Positions 11,124-19,242 of a DNA stretch of 64,000 nucleotides are shown here, piece by piece (positions within the stretch are counted from its first letter, which is position 1; each line of letters starts with the position of its first letter). The notes beneath the pieces are model-generated. The model had not been told where the DNA came from. It searched no databases and worked only from the letters and a program-made list of their open reading frames with translations. Location of the stretch: the NCBI RefSeq assembly GCF_025602895.1, contig NW_026516353.1, forward strand, positions 31,246 through 95,245, given 5' to 3'. Origin of the DNA: Polychytrium aggregatum. Its lineage: Eukaryota; Chytridiomycota; Chytridiomycetes; Polychytriales. A program made the position numbers and the translations under genes.

Positions 11124-11287
11124 GGCGGGACTGGGACTGGGACTGGGAAAAAAAAAAAAAGCGAGGAGGTTCAAGAACAGGAGAGCGAAGAGGGCTCAGA
11201 CACAAGTGTGCTTGAGGTTCGGACAGGACTAGGAAAGGGGCGGGGCTAGGAGCGGAAGATACCAAGCAGGTGGTATCAGTAGAAGAG

Positions 11288-11299
11288 AGTTCGAACAAA
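11288..11299 (-). promoter_or_regulatory. Primer binding site of copy 1a, complementary to its own LTR
   Basis: One base inside the 5' LTR, the minus strand reads TTTGTTCGAACT. This is the exact reverse complement of AGTTCGAACAAA in the same LTR (minus strand, 11399-11388), which lies 31 nt downstream of TATAAATA (11431-11438). That suggests self-priming from the transcript's 5' end, as established for Tf1 of fission yeast, rather than a tRNA primer. Confidence 0.7.
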
Positions 11300-11300
11300 G

Positions 11301-11719
11301 TGTAAGGAGTGAACAAGCGCAAGGACGAAGACCAAGTGCTTGGTATGAGCTTTATTAGCTTTTAGCCCCGAACACCAAAGAACAAGTTTTGTTCGAACTG
11401 GTGTTCAACATAGGCTCAGACATGCAGGGCTATTTATAGACCGGGAGAAGGTCGAGGGGCAAAAGTGGGCGAGAAGGGTGGAGCATCACAGAGAAGCGAG
11501 AAGGGGGTGCGAGAGTGGCTGGTGTGCAAGCGAGAGAGGCTTGGCACAGCCCGGGGACATGTGCCGAGCGGTGGGGGAGGCAGGAAACCAGTAGACGCGG
11601 GTGGCAACGGCGCGTGCTCATGCATGGGGGCAAACAAACACGTGGGGACTCATGATTGGTGCGGAGGGCGAGAGCATGCGGGACAATCTCATTGGTCCGT
11701 TGTGATGCTGGTCATCACA
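11301..11719 (-). repeat. 5' LTR of copy 1a
   Basis: A 419-bp LTR with, on the minus strand, a TATA box (TATAAATA, 11431-11438), the putative transcript start and self-primer region (11388-11399), a small hairpin GAACAA-AAC-TTGTTC directly after it, and an AATAAA signal. Confidence 0.95.
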
Positions 11720-11724
11720 CAGTC

Positions 11725-12055
11725 ATCATCCTGGTAAGTCCAGCCACCTGTCACCACTACTCCAGTCCCTCAACTAACACTCCTACCACCACAGCCAATC
11801 TACCTCAACACCCCAGAGATTCAAGCCGAGGTTGCCAGGTACATCAAAGCCAAACCAGCCGTCGCAGCAGCGTTTGAAGAGGCGAGAGTAAGAGCCGAAG
11901 AGCGAGCCCGAATTGCAGAAGAAGCCCGAATTGCAGAACAAGCACTAATTGCAGAACAAGCACGAATTGCAGAACAAGCACGACTCGCCGAGGATGCCCG
12001 AATCGCGAAAGAAAAAGCCAAACCGAAGGGTCTGTTCAAGTGGTTCCGCAAGTAG
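11725..12055 (+). pseudogene. Severed 3' end of the NLR-like gene (end of exon 5, intron 5, exon 6)
   Basis: Removing the element and one CAGTC copy joins codon GTC (5642-5644) to ATC ATC CTG (11725-11733) in frame. A 61-bp GT-AG intron (11734-11794, donor GTAAGT, branch-like CTAAC) follows, then exon 6 (11795-12055) of 86 codons ending TAG. The exon encodes an alanine/glutamate-rich helical tail with six copies of a six-residue repeat of the type ARIAEQ (18-bp DNA repeats at 11906-12013) and ends with the basic, aromatic GLFKWFRK. The tail is predicted to be a single amphipathic helix or coiled coil; its function is unknown. The undisrupted protein would be about 1606 residues. Confidence 0.85.
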
Positions 12056-13165
12056 TGTGGGAAGAACGCAAGTGCAATTGGAATGTATTGCATGCGAATA
12101 TCGAATACAGTGTCCGTATGCCGTGTGAATTTGGGCATAGGTCCGCCTCTGCCGCCGCCAAATTTTCGTTCAAACCCGACCGTAATGGTCGTTGAAGCGA
12201 AGACCAATGAACCAGTCTCGCGTGTGGCCGGAGCCACGGTGGTTCCAGACAGAGCTGGAGGTCTCAACTGGCGAACCAGTTGGTGATGGGCGGCGGCAGA
12301 GGGCTTATCAAATCAAATCAAATCAACAGAGTCATGTTCCAGGAGTGGTTCCCATTTGAGACGGGAGAGGATCGGGCTTGGTGGTCTTGGTGTCGCGAGC
12401 GGGGCTCGAGTGGATCGATAGAGACAGGAACGGTCTCGGATGTGCCATGGATGGGCAGGAGTGTCTTGAGGCGTCGATGGTGACGTGCGACGCGTAGTAA
12501 TCGCGGAATGCGATGGATAGGATGGTTTGTGCCGGATGATAGCAGGCACCGGTAATATAGGTAATATAGGCAATGATAGTATAGGCCGTAGAAGAGGCAG
12601 TATGAAGTAGGCAGTGGGCAATGGGCCAGAGGACGAAGGCCAGGAGGAGCATGATTGTGATTGTCATTTTTGGTTTCTGCGAATGGAACGTGCAGACTGG
12701 CGATGCCGAGTCATTATGTTAGCCATCGCACAGCATGACACACGGACATGCATGGAGTATCATCACGGAAGGAAATACACTTACGTTACGGTCTTGAGAT
12801 TTTGCTGCTGCCCAACTGCCTGGGGAGCAAACAGCATCCTAAGAACGAGCCGAATTTATGGGCCAGGATTCCCGCCAAAACCCAGCCCGCCAAAACCCAG
12901 GGCGCCAAAACCCAGGGCGCCAAAACCCAGGGCGCCAAAACCCAGGGCGCCAAAACCCAGGGCGCCAACACCCACCAACACGAATCACTCCTGTAGGGTG
13001 TGCTCATCCCGCCACTGGTCCTGCCAATCATGCCCGGCACTGCGGCGAATGGGGTGGATGCCATACCAGTGATTTCCATCTCTGCCCTGATCCCAACCTC
13101 CACCCGCGCTCCATGGTAGGATATTGATCCGGAGATGCTCGGGTATATCCATTCTCCCTCCACAA
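12056..13165. other. Intergenic region downstream of the NLR-like gene
   Basis: No gene can be supported. It holds the presumed 3' UTR of the NLR-like gene, a short run of AAATC repeats near 12310, an imperfect TAATATAGG repeat near 12555, and a 15-bp minisatellite (listed separately). A minus-strand ORF of 111 codons (12332-12667) starts with a hydrophobic, signal-peptide-like segment but has nothing else to support it. Confidence 0.5.
12874..12975 (+). repeat. 15-bp minisatellite, unit GCCAAAACCCAGGGC
   Basis: Six units share the core GCCAAAACCCAG (starts at 12874, 12889, 12904, 12919, 12934 and 12949), followed by a degenerate seventh. The period is a multiple of three, so several frames stay open through it, but no surrounding gene supports coding. 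Confidence 0.9.
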
Positions 13166-13660
13166 TCCGTGAGTTGTACGCTCTTGTGCATTAGATTTTG
13201 GTATTCATGGAGCTGGTGTGTCGGGGTTGTGCATTAGTTTTTGAATGGAGTGAGTGGTATTTGTACCTTCCTTGGTTCTCAAGGAGTGATGTTGTCGAGT
13301 GAGGGTGTGGTTGTGTCGGTGCTGTGCATTAGAAATGAGTTTCGTGGAGTGAGGGTCTTGTCGTCGTTGCCAGCTACCCAAAAATACAGAAAATTCAAAA
13401 AACATCATTGTCAATCCTGGCCAGAGGTTTCAGCCAGCTCATCCAGGACCCATGGAGTGAGGTGGGTTTCAGAGCGAACAAGACCACTCCACGAACCATG
13501 GAGACGTTTCGGGTCGTGTGTATTAGTGTGGATCACCCGTGCATCAGCTCTCGAGTGGGCGTGCATTAGGACGACAGAATTCTGCATTAGTCATGGAGTG
13601 GGCTGTGTATTTGATGTCCGACATCTCCCACACCACCATCGTGTAGCGGGGAGTACAGCT
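13166..13660 (+). repeat. Dispersed intergenic repeat, copy B
   Basis: About 495 bp, similar along its whole length to copy C (15243-15739) and, over its right part, to copy A (1-310). It alternates words of the type GTGCATTAG and ATGGAGTG at irregular spacing. Copies B and C are direct repeats either side of the Sel1-like gene. Confidence 0.85.
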
Positions 13661-13747
13661 ATGCATCAAAATACAAACAAATCGACCACACCACACAAAA
13701 CCATGGCTCGATGGTGCCTACATCTGAAGAAGGGGTGCGTACTCCAT

Positions 13748-14983
13748 TCACTGTGTGTAGCGCTCGCGAATGAGCCTCTCATAGTGAGACCAAAGAACAG
13801 CACCATTGCTCTTGACCATGATGGAGCGCTTGAGTAGCTTGACAAACACGACTTGAACTTGGGGGTCGTTTCTGGCTGCTGTGATGTCGTTCAGAGCGAT
13901 CATATCAACCCAGTGGTCTGGGCGATCCCAGTTATGTGGTGCACTGGGGGAAATGCTGAGGATTTGCTGGCGTGCTATCTTGCTACCATCCCTGTACGCC
14001 ATGAGCAGCCTATACTGATATGTAGCCTTGCAGGTCATCCATCGAGGGAAGCCAATCGAGTTCTTCATGCAGTAGACACTCAGAAGGTTCCTGTCCCTTT
14101 CAGGGAGACTGTGCCCCGACGATTCAGACAACCAATGCCAGATGGACGATGCATGGGGCGCATGTCGGATCCATCCATATCGGCAGATGTCGTAGATCTG
14201 CTGGACGCTGTCATGATAACCACTTCGAGCACATTCGACCAGGAGATCCAAGGCCCGGGTCGGGTTGGCATCAGTACCTCTGCCGAATCGATAGCATTCG
14301 TGGAAGGTGTACTTGATCTTCAATTTTGATGCGTCCAACGACTTGAGCCACTGAAAGTACGCCTGGGCGATCTCGACAGATGGTCCCCTGAGAAAGATGT
14401 TCCTATGATCAACGAGGAAGTCGTCGAGTGCCTCGGATCGGTTGGTCAAGACGGAAAGGCATTTGCTGTGGATTTCGCCATCGCAGAACCCGTTCTCGAC
14501 GACCCACATCGCAGTGGGGATATGCTTGGCCTCGAGGAGTCGCTGCACGATATGGGATTCGGGGTTGCCAAGGCGGGTGTGGCATGCGACTCGGACGAAC
14601 TCGGCCGAGACCTCGTATTTCGGAATGGTCTTGAGCCACTTGACGTCGAAGGCGACTGGCCCGGTGGGGAAATACTTGACCAGTTGGACGCAGCCATCGG
14701 AGAGGAGTCTGGTGTGGTGTTGCTTGTTGAACCACTCGGCCCAGATGCGAATCCCCACGGTCTTGGTCGAGAGCAGAGCCCTCACGTCGCTGGAAGTTGC
14801 CTTGAGCTTCGCGAGACTGCAAGCGGGGAGCATCTCGATCAGCTCAGGGATCGAGAGGACGGCCAGGAGGATGGGGTAGGTCTCTTCGATTCCCAAGGAG
14901 ATCAGCTGCTCATGGAGGCGCTGGCGCTTGGTAGCCCGGGTGCTCATCGAGCGGGTGATGCGCTTGGTAACCAGGGAGGACAT
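13748..14983 (-). CDS. Sel1-like-repeat protein of unknown function
   Basis: A single 411-codon ORF starting MSSLVTKRITRSM. The basic N-terminus is followed by a leucine-rich segment (LSIPELIEMLPACSLAKLK, residues about 43-62) that resembles a degenerate F-box. The middle contains at least one good Sel1-like/TPR-type helix pair (YRFGRGTDANPTRALDLL followed by ARSGYHDSVQQIYDIC, about residues 230-270). Proteins of this type usually act as adaptors; no catalytic motif is seen. A TATA-like stretch lies upstream on the minus strand near 15030. The gene is bracketed by direct copies of the dispersed repeat. No introns are needed. The role is unknown. Confidence 0.65.
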   Translation of the reverse strand: MSSLVTKRITRSMSTRATKRQRLHEQLISLGIEETYPILLAVLSIPELIEMLPACSLAKLKATSSDVRALLSTKTVGIRIWAEWFNKQHHTRLLSDGCVQLVKYFPTGPVAFDVKWLKTIPKYEVSAEFVRVACHTRLGNPESHIVQRLLEAKHIPTAMWVVENGFCDGEIHSKCLSVLTNRSEALDDFLVDHRNIFLRGPSVEIAQAYFQWLKSLDASKLKIKYTFHECYRFGRGTDANPTRALDLLVECARSGYHDSVQQIYDICRYGWIRHAPHASSIWHWLSESSGHSLPERDRNLLSVYCMKNSIGFPRWMTCKATYQYRLLMAYRDGSKIARQQILSISPSAPHNWDRPDHWVDMIALNDITAARNDPQVQVVFVKLLKRSIMVKSNGAVLWSHYERLIRERYTQ

Positions 14984-15066
14984 GGTGATGAAGGAGAGGT
15001 GCTCCAGCGACGCACACCAGGTCCCTCATATACCCTATACCCAGCGGCGCCGCTGGGGCGATTGTG

Positions 15067-15128
15067 CCTGTCAGAGAGGGTGTCACTCGAATTCCTGTCA
15101 GAGAGGATGTCACTCGACTTCCTGTCAG
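15067..15128 (+). repeat. 27-bp tandem repeat, about 2.3 copies
   Basis: The unit CCTGTCAGAGAGGRTGTCAC plus seven more bases starts at 15067 and 15094, with a partial third at 15121. It lies in the upstream region of the Sel1-like gene. Confidence 0.85.
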
Positions 15129-15242
15129 CCATGACAGATTGCCCCAATCCTGCTAGTCAGTCACGTGTCCAAAATAGAGAATCCAGCATGGAGTGTGTGT
15201 GTGCCACTACCGATCTCCAACGAGCATCACCCCCACTCCACG

Positions 15243-15739
15243 ATTCGTGAGTTGTTCGCTCCTGTGCATTAGATTCCTGGATTCATGGAGGGGGTATGTC
15301 TGTGTTGTGCATTAGATTTTGTATGGAGTGAGTGGTATTTGTACCTTCCTTGGTTCTCAAGGAGTGATGTTGTCGAGTGAGGGTGTAGTTGTGTCGGTGC
15401 TGTGTATTAGAAATGGATTTTGTGGAGTGAGGGTCTTGTCGTCGTTGCCAGCTACCCAAAAATACAGAAAATTCAAAAAACATCATTGTCAATCCTGGCC
15501 AGAGGTTTCAGCCAGCTCATCCAGGACCCATGGAGTGAGGTGGGTTTCAGAGCGAACAAGACCACTCCATGAACCATGGAGACGTTTCGGGTCGTGTGTA
15601 TTAGAGCGGATCAGCGGTGCATGATGCATGGAGTGGGCGTGCATCAGGACGACGGATTTCTGCATTAGATATGGAGTGGGCTGTGTATTTGATGTCCGAC
15701 ATCTCCCACACCACCATCGTGTAGCGGGGGAGTACAGCT
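15243..15739 (+). repeat. Dispersed intergenic repeat, copy C
   Basis: Very similar to copy B throughout. It ends 10 bp before the stop codon of the next minus-strand gene, so that gene's 3' UTR must run through it. It shows the same alternating TGCATTAG and ATGGAGTG words. Confidence 0.85.
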
Positions 15740-15749
15740 GTCCAGCACA

Positions 15750-16157
15750 TTACATCACCCCGTCATCATCCTCCGTCTTTGGCGCACCCAGCCAGCCCCT
15801 CAGTTCCTGCATCAGCGTGTGCAGCTGGTTGAACCGAGCGGCCGACATGTTCTTGTTCATGAGGATCTCCGAGGCGGCGTCGGTGTAGAGGCCAAAGATT
15901 CGCTTGTACACCCGGTTCGAGTCGATCGGGACTGAAGAAGTCGTCAAGGCAAACTTTGCCTCGACGATGTCGTCGTTGAGATCGCAGGACTGGTCGTCAA
16001 CGAAATCGAGCAAGTCGTTGAATCGTGCGCTGGCCGTGTCGGTGCGCTCGAGCTTGGTGCGCTTGGCCTTGCCGACGGAGCCCCTGGTGTCCGGGGTAGG
16101 CGGGGACTCGAACAGGACGGGCGAACGTTGGCGGTTGTAGATGAACGAGGAAGACAT
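15750..16157 (-). CDS. Small hypothetical protein
   Basis: A 135-codon ORF from the ATG at 16157 (MSSSFIYNRQRSPVLFESPP). An upstream in-frame ATG at 16244 adds 29 low-complexity residues rich in alanine and glycine and is less likely. The N-terminus is serine/proline-rich; residues about 50-125 are predicted helical (ASARFNDLLDFVDD, then AARFNQLHTLMQELRGWLG). I do not recognise the family. It is the last of three minus-strand genes packed head to tail, about 105 bp downstream of the virus-like gene, so it may belong to the same acquired segment. Confidence 0.5.
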   Translation of the reverse strand: MSSSFIYNRQRSPVLFESPPTPDTRGSVGKAKRTKLERTDTASARFNDLLDFVDDQSCDLNDDIVEAKFALTTSSVPIDSNRVYKRIFGLYTDAASEILMNKNMSAARFNQLHTLMQELRGWLGAPKTEDDDGVM

Positions 16158-16261
16158 GATCGATGAAGGTGGTGAACGAGGACCAGCGGCACCAGCGGCA
16201 CCGGCGGCCCTTTTGTACCTGGTCGGTGCTATCGGACACTGCAAAGTCCGTGGTGCCCCAT

Positions 16262-16915
16262 CTAGTTGGCGTGGACGGTGGCCTTGCCTTTCCCCTTCCC
16301 GTCGATCACCTGGTCGTGTGCCCCGTTGTCTTCAGGCGGAGCTTCAAAGGCAGGGGGCTTGAATGGTGCGATCTCGAATGCGGGGAGTGGCAGTGACTCG
16401 GCGTGCTTGCGATCCTCATCCGGCATCTCATTGTACCGCTCGATCATGCCTTCCAGCTCGCGCTGGCGATACTCCAGCACAGAGGCCAGACGCTTGATGT
16501 CGAACCACAGAGACACCGTCTCCTTCTCGGGAGGGACTGGGATCGGCCCCGTCGTGGACTTGAGCGCTTCGATGTGCTCGTTGAAGGCCTTGGTCGACTC
16601 CTTCACATGCTTCTTGTGCTCGTTGATCAGCTCGGTCAGCTGCGACTGCACATAGTTGACGTCGGGGACTTCGAGCGGATTGTCCACCCACGGGACCCAG
16701 CGGCCCACCGGCATCACAAAGACGTCGAAGGAAGGGTCCGTGTTGCGAATGGCGTGGGCCAGCGACTTTGCATCGTCCAGGGTATCGGTCACTCCCCGCA
16801 GCTTGAACGCTTGGATGCTGCACTTGTTTCGGGGGTTCAGCGGAGATACCATCGAGATGCACGCAAAGCGCTGGCCGGGGATCGGGGCATCGTCGTGGGG
16901 AAGAACGGTGGACAT
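16262..16915 (-). CDS. Protein resembling a giant-virus (NCLDV) family of unknown function
   Basis: A 217-codon intronless ORF from the ATG at 16915. The order of motifs is one I associate with a conserved small protein of nucleocytoplasmic large DNA viruses (I believe catalogued as DUF5832): an N-terminal PIPGQRFACISMVSP, then FKLRGVTDTLDDAKSLA, then DPSFDVFVMPVGRWVPWVDN, then a helical stretch starting YVQSQLTELINEHKKH. These correspond to the family's PGQ..CISFVSP, K-x-RG...EEA, DP...VFVG.VG.W.PW and EEELN.L elements. The C-terminus is acidic/proline-rich and ends in a lysine/glycine tail. The biochemical role of the family is unknown. It lies 47 bp from the next gene upstream, a virus-like spacing. 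Confirmation needs a profile search. Confidence 0.7.
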   Translation of the reverse strand: MSTVLPHDDAPIPGQRFACISMVSPLNPRNKCSIQAFKLRGVTDTLDDAKSLAHAIRNTDPSFDVFVMPVGRWVPWVDNPLEVPDVNYVQSQLTELINEHKKHVKESTKAFNEHIEALKSTTGPIPVPPEKETVSLWFDIKRLASVLEYRQRELEGMIERYNEMPDEDRKHAESLPLPAFEIAPFKPPAFEAPPEDNGAHDQVIDGKGKGKATVHAN

Positions 16916-16962
16916 GTTTTGGTTTTTGTGTGTGGTCGTCGGATGACATAGACCGGGGGAAA

Positions 16963-18918
16963 TTAGTAGTCGTCGTAGAACGCGCCTTCAGTGTCGTCGT
17001 AGATCGTTTCGTCGACCGGACCTGCTCCGGCCATGATGGACGACGCGTAGAGGTTGTATGGATTGAATTGATAAAAGAGACCAGGGGATGCCGCGGGTGT
17101 GCTGGTGGACAGGATCGATGTCGTTGGATAGAGCGATTCGCTGTCGAGCAGCGGCTTCAAATCGTGGCTTTCGATGAGCTCGTCGAGTGCGTTGTCGATG
17201 TGGTATTGGTCCACGCCAAAGAGCGAGGGTGTGAAGTTGGTGTTGTTCAGCGGGGTGCTGCGAATATACGGCGACTTGTCAAAGATGCTGCGTAGAGGCT
17301 CGGCCGGTGTCGTCCGCTGCTTCATCAGCTTGACGTGCATGCCGATGATGTCCTTGAGGACCGTTTTCAGATCGCGGTTGCCGATCGAGGGCTGAGTACG
17401 GGCGGCCCAGGGCGAGTTGCCGCTGGAATAGGAGAGACGGTGTCGCAGGGGTGCAAAATCCGATTCAGTAAGGGTCGGGCCCGGCGAGCTGGTGTAGGTG
17501 TCATCGTCGTCGTCGTTCGTTGGCTTCTGTGTTAGGTTCAGGGGGGTTGCGGGCATGCTGGGTGGTGGGGTGTACGTCGTCTGTGCTGAACTTGTTCCTG
17601 AAGCGGTCAAGGGTGGGGGAATAGATTCACCGACCCGAAAATTAGATGCATTGGTTTTGGTTTTGTTGTCGGTCAAAGCTGGACCACTGTAGCCTGGAAG
17701 TGTATCTGCGGTTGGGACTGGATTTACTGTGGGTGGGTTTGGATGGTGTTCCGCGGACGATGGTACACTCGTGCTAGGACGTCGACTTGGTGGTTTAGGG
17801 CGTGCATTTGCATCGGTAATGGCGGTTGCAACTCTTCTTGATAATTCGTCGTACTTGTTGTCGTAGTCGATGATCAAACCTTCGACTTGTGCAATCCTCA
17901 TGTCAAGCCATGCTGTCCCGAGCTCGCTAGCAACCTCCAGCCTTTCGGGCGAAATGGTAGTCGATTGACTTTTTAATTTGTTATAATCAGCCCTGGCCTT
18001 ACTCATGGCAACATTGTTACTGACCAGTCGAGCTTGAAATAGAGTGAGCCAGTCCAAGTCATCGTCCGTGGGCATATGCTCGTTGAACTCTTTCACGAGA
18101 TTTTCATGCATATTATCGCTCAGCGTAAGTGGTTGCTCGTATTTTGTGAGATAGGTTTGATAATGTTTATCCTGATTCTTTAGTTTGTCTCGCAAACTCT
18201 GGGTAGTGGTGTTTAAATCCCTCAAATGCACCTTGAGCTCGTTTGAAAATCTTAGGATGTTTACTTCCCAATTTTTAATAAACTTGACTGCAGTGTCTGC
18301 TCCAGGGAGTGTCTTCAACGATTGTGGGTTGGATTGAAATAAGACTTGAATATCGACATCGAGGACTCCTTGGATAATTTTGATTTCTCTATCAATCTCA
18401 TCAATGGCGTCGTTGATAGTCTGAGGGTTGTACTCGTTAGATTTCAATGCAGCCTCGAGCTTTTCCTTGAGCTTTGGTATATAGTTTTTAGCGGTATCGA
18501 CTTTTGTTTCAACTCGCTCAAACGCAACAATAACGTCGTTAATGTGGTTATACGTGGGTGGGATAATCGAACCTTGATCAGTTTCCATTGTACCGCGGAT
18601 GGGTGATGAATCAGTGTCCATTGATGTGTTTTGGTTTGCTTGCTGTGGATGTTGAAGTCGTGTGTCAGGGGTCCCAAATGTGATTCCTTGTAGATTAAGG
18701 AGGCCGAATGGGGACTGATGAAGAGACGTGTCCGATCTCCTTCGTTCGAGGGGAGGGCCTGCGCGGCCGAATGGCATCGCACTGAGATGTCCAAATGATG
18801 TGGCTGGTGCCGGCGGTGGGATATATGTTTGTTGGACTGGAAGTGGATTGCCGCTATGAGGCCGGTGTAGGGGTGAAAACAATGGTGCTGTTCTTTGTCG
18901 ATCTCTCAATGCCTTCAT
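16963..18918 (-). CDS. Large coiled-coil hypothetical protein (N-terminus probably frameshifted off)
   Basis: A 651-codon ORF starting MKALRDRQRTAP. The N-terminal 120 residues are proline/serine-rich. Residues about 120-390 are strongly helical and coiled-coil-like, with regular charged heptads (KLKEKLEAALKSN; LRDLNTTTQSLRDKLKNQDK). Residues about 390-520 are disordered (TYTPPPSMPATPLN, an aspartate run). The C-terminus ends in an acidic DDTEGAFYDDY. I do not recognise the family. The frame stays open upstream of the first ATG, and a separate short ORF (18957-19034) seems to be its lost N-terminus. The 5' part is more AT-rich than the 3' part. It could be a virion or scaffold protein if the segment is viral, but that is only inferred from its neighbours. 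Confidence 0.55.
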   Translation of the reverse strand: MKALRDRQRTAPLFSPLHRPHSGNPLPVQQTYIPPPAPATSFGHLSAMPFGRAGPPLERRRSDTSLHQSPFGLLNLQGITFGTPDTRLQHPQQANQNTSMDTDSSPIRGTMETDQGSIIPPTYNHINDVIVAFERVETKVDTAKNYIPKLKEKLEAALKSNEYNPQTINDAIDEIDREIKIIQGVLDVDIQVLFQSNPQSLKTLPGADTAVKFIKNWEVNILRFSNELKVHLRDLNTTTQSLRDKLKNQDKHYQTYLTKYEQPLTLSDNMHENLVKEFNEHMPTDDDLDWLTLFQARLVSNNVAMSKARADYNKLKSQSTTISPERLEVASELGTAWLDMRIAQVEGLIIDYDNKYDELSRRVATAITDANARPKPPSRRPSTSVPSSAEHHPNPPTVNPVPTADTLPGYSGPALTDNKTKTNASNFRVGESIPPPLTASGTSSAQTTYTPPPSMPATPLNLTQKPTNDDDDDTYTSSPGPTLTESDFAPLRHRLSYSSGNSPWAARTQPSIGNRDLKTVLKDIIGMHVKLMKQRTTPAEPLRSIFDKSPYIRSTPLNNTNFTPSLFGVDQYHIDNALDELIESHDLKPLLDSESLYPTTSILSTSTPAASPGLFYQFNPYNLYASSIMAGAGPVDETIYDDTEGAFYDDY

Positions 18919-18956
18919 TGCAGCTACAGTTGAATTTTGTTTAGCGAGAGTGTCAA

Positions 18957-19034
18957 TTATATCGTCTGAAATATTTGAGTGGACTTGGCACCGACTTCGG
19001 CAAGATCGTCTTCGAAGGTTTTTTTTTGAGACAT
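18957..19034 (-). pseudogene. Detached N-terminus of the coiled-coil gene
   Basis: A 25-codon ORF from the ATG at 19034 contains FEDDLAEVG, exactly as in the protein at 25610-25999. Where that paralogue continues, this frame meets TAA (18957-18959). The matching continuation (IDTLAKQNSTV, leading to MKALRDRQR) lies in the next frame, after what looks like a two-base TA duplication in GATATAATT. No intron of plausible size fits the gap. It could be a true frameshift or a sequencing error. Confidence 0.5.
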
Positions 19035-19199
19035 AACTAGTTGATTTGGGAACAAGAAAAAAATGGAATGGGTATAATTCACGGAAGAATTGTTATATCG
19101 TGATTAGTGGCGACAAATGATCATTTCTACCATACACTTTATTCAGGGGGAAACGTGACACTTGCCCAAAACCCATTTATCAGCGTAGTCTGTGATGAC

Positions 19200-19242
19200 A
19201 TGCGTCCAACTATGCCATTGGAAATACAAACAGATCACTTTG
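19200..19242 (+). pseudogene. Left part of a possible small ORF cut by copy 1b
   Basis: The frame is open upstream from about 19100 and contains the first ATG at 19200 (MRPTMPLEIQTDHF). It runs into the LTR at 19243. Together with 25323-25462 it gives a 60-codon ORF. No family is recognised, and it may be only the last exon of a gene. Support is the continuity of the frame across the insertion. Confidence 0.3.

Larger units (their letters stand above)
5645..11719 (-). mobile_element. Family-1 Ty3/gypsy chromovirus, copy 1a (complete, 6075 bp)
   Basis: Two 419-bp LTRs (5645-6063 and 11301-11719) start TGTAAGG and end ATCACA, with no difference that I could see between them. Target-site duplication CAGTC is present at 5640-5644 and 11720-11724. 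The element lies antisense to the NLR-like gene, inside the end of its fifth coding exon. Gag and pol are open on the minus strand, joined by a predicted -1 frameshift. It differs from copies 1b and 1c at very few positions (for example a G/A difference near 9436), so it transposed recently. Confidence 0.97.

Noticed and set aside
12332-12667. Minus-strand ORF with signal-peptide-like N-terminus (111 codons)
   Set aside because: Only the hydrophobic start supports it; the rest is low-complexity and there is no promoter or homology that I can see.
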